A DNA stretch of 64,000 bases from Edaphochlamys debaryana (taxonomy: Eukaryota > Chlorophyta > Chlorophyceae > Chlamydomonadales), in contig JAEHOE010000001.1 in NCBI GenBank assembly GCA_016858145.1, forward strand, positions 1,736,001 to 1,800,000. Direction: 5' to 3'. Every line of letters starts with the position of its first letter. Position 1 is the stretch's first letter. A program made the position numbers and the translations under genes. Of this stretch, positions 62,498 through 64,000 are shown piece after piece. Below the pieces are notes generated by a model. That model made no database searches. It saw only the letters and a list, made by a program, of their open reading frames with translations, and had not been told where the DNA came from.

Positions 62498-64000
62498 GCG
62501 GGTGCGGGTGGAAGGGGTTGAAGGAGTGGGGGTGCGGGTGCTGGTGGAGGGCTGGTGGAGGGCGGGATGTAGAGGAGGATGTAGGTGCGGGGGGGCAACC
62601 TGGGGGAGGGGTGTAGGGGAGCTTTGCTGTTCGAATGGTGGGGTTGACGTTGAAAGCGTGAGAGACGGAAAGTTCTAGCAGGCTGCCGCCTGGCATAGGT
62701 GCGGTTTCAAGAGCGGCAGTGGGCCGAAGAGGTACCGGTAGCAACCCAAGCCATGAAGGGAACAAAGCAAGGCGTATCGGGTGCCTCGGGCGCGGGGGTG
62801 TGGGGGTATTTATGTTGCGGTTCACCCAGCCTCCTTGTACTGTAGTTGCACTAAAGTATCGTAGGCGGTGTCTATACCCATGGACTGACGCGTTGTGGTT
62901 TGTGACTCGGTTTCGCACACGTCGGGGCAGCAGGCGCCGCGTTGTGTGCCCTCACCCGGCTCGACACGCTCCTTTATCTGCTAACTAATGCGCAAGAAGC
63001 TTGCAGTATTTTGACATGCGTTCATACCCTTCTTCTTCGTCCGACACTTTTTCAGCACTTGCTTTGAGAGAGGGGTGAGCGGTTTGCCTAGCTTATACGC
63101 ACGGACTCTAGAGATTGAGTTTTGCGCGGGCCCTTGTCAAGCTGGCTGGTATCGTGGCTGGCGTGTCCTTTAGTTGGCCAAGGGATGCTGTTGGGGAGAT
63201 TGCCCAGGCCCCCGAAACACACCTTCCTGCAGTACACCTCAAGGGGGCTAAAGCTTTGGGCTTCGAGAGATTGTGGCGGTCGGTTGCTTAGTTGTTATCG
63301 CCGGGGTATTCTTTGTCGACAGTCGGTGCTGCCCCTCCCAGGTGGGAGCCTGCGCTTGCACGGGGCATGCAGGAGATGCCGCGAGGCAAGACCGCGGCTG
63401 CAATGGCACTGGCTCCATGCCTGCTTGGTGTCGTTGCCTACACCTTGCCTCACCGCTGACGGGCCGGCCAGCGCTGCTCCTAGTGGCGGCCCTGCTCCGC
63501 CAGCACCGATGAGGCTGGGGCGGCCCGGCCTGTGAAGCAAGCAGCGCGCAGGTGGCGAGGGGTGCGCCTCGGGACGCGCGGCCACGGCTGCTGGGGTCAG
63601 GCCAAGGCTGCTGTTGACAGTTCGGCCCTGTGTCTTCACTGTCCCGTGCCTGGCGGGTGGCGGGGGCCCCCGGGGGGGAAGCGGAGGCAGGACTCGCGGG
63701 AGCAGGCATGGAAGGCGGGGCCCCCGGGAGCAGGTGGAGGATGCCAGGGCCTCGGGGAAAGGCGGGCCCTCATCAAAAACAAAGTTGCTTACGCACCTAC
63801 ACGCACGCGGTAAGCTAGAGCCTGGGGGCACTTCACGGGGAGGTAACCTTACGGGTTCCTTGCTCGCGAGAGCTGGCGCCTTCAGCTGGGTCGGGCTCGG
63901 CCTCCGCTGCCGACCGGGTGTACCGTACGCGAGGACAAGCTGCGGGTAGCTGGACGGGGCGGGAACAAGTGCCAGCGGGGCTAGCTCACTCCGCGCTGGT
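62498..64000. other. right-hand end, no supportable gene
   Basis: It begins with the ABCG 3' UTR. Open frames of 80-180 codons between 63100 and 63950 lie on both strands, but none shows a recognisable motif and no splicing joins them. A TACCGGTA octamer sits at 62733-62740. The last kilobase could be 5' or 3' flank of a gene beyond the window. Confidence 0.4.

Noticed and set aside
63122..63950. Overlapping open frames at the right end
   Set aside because: They occur on both strands at once with no recognisable motif; high GC alone makes such frames common here.

Overview
The window looks like nuclear DNA of a green alga (Chlorophyta, probably Chlorophyceae). The evidence is very high GC, third codon positions that are almost all G or C, and genes cut by many short introns with pyrimidine-rich acceptors. 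The products are eukaryotic (SLC35B nucleotide-sugar transporter, ERCC8/CSA, NDR kinase, ABCG transporter, MYND zinc finger), and secreted proteins carry Ser-Pro/Pro-rich wall-type segments. The gene models below come from reading both strands, choosing donor and acceptor sites and checking that the phases close. Names rest on recognised motifs, not on database searches.

Layout: 1-7435 (-) is a very large, low-complexity, acidic, Ala/Pro/Gly-rich protein that runs off the left edge. 7650-9848 (+) is an ARM/HEAT-like repeat protein. 10649-11327 (+) is a 67-aa protein. 12368-15585 (-) is a secreted protein with a Pro/Gly/Tyr-rich segment. 16398-22204 (-) is an 893-aa WD40 protein, divergently paired with an ERCC8/CSA homologue at 22494-25031 (+). 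25877-27009 (-) is an SLC35B1/UTR1-type nucleotide-sugar transporter. 29212-29697 (+) is a 62-aa protein. 30732-35385 (-) is the most striking gene: five UMP/CMP-kinase domains in one polypeptide, each on its own phase-0 exon (four exactly 615 nt, the last 612 nt), behind a leader that looks dually acylated. 36132-40042 (+) is a coiled-coil protein, 40582-46149 (+) a large MYND zinc-finger protein, 47409-52371 (-) an NDR-family AGC kinase, and 53429-62497 (+) a 24-exon ABCG half-transporter with a secreted-type ectodomain. 62498-64000 shows no gene I can support.

The genes do not form a pathway, as expected for a nuclear chromosome. Several lie head to head over short intergenic regions (7436-7649 and 22205-22493) that probably hold bidirectional promoters. 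The multi-domain nucleotide kinase and the 893-aa WD40 protein both resemble architectures known from algal flagella, but a flagellar role is only a hypothesis. Recurrent features include introns that appear to start with GC (CAG|GCGAG or CAG|GCACG) in three genes, tiny first exons (16 and 24 nt), and an over-represented octamer TACCGGTA in non-coding DNA.
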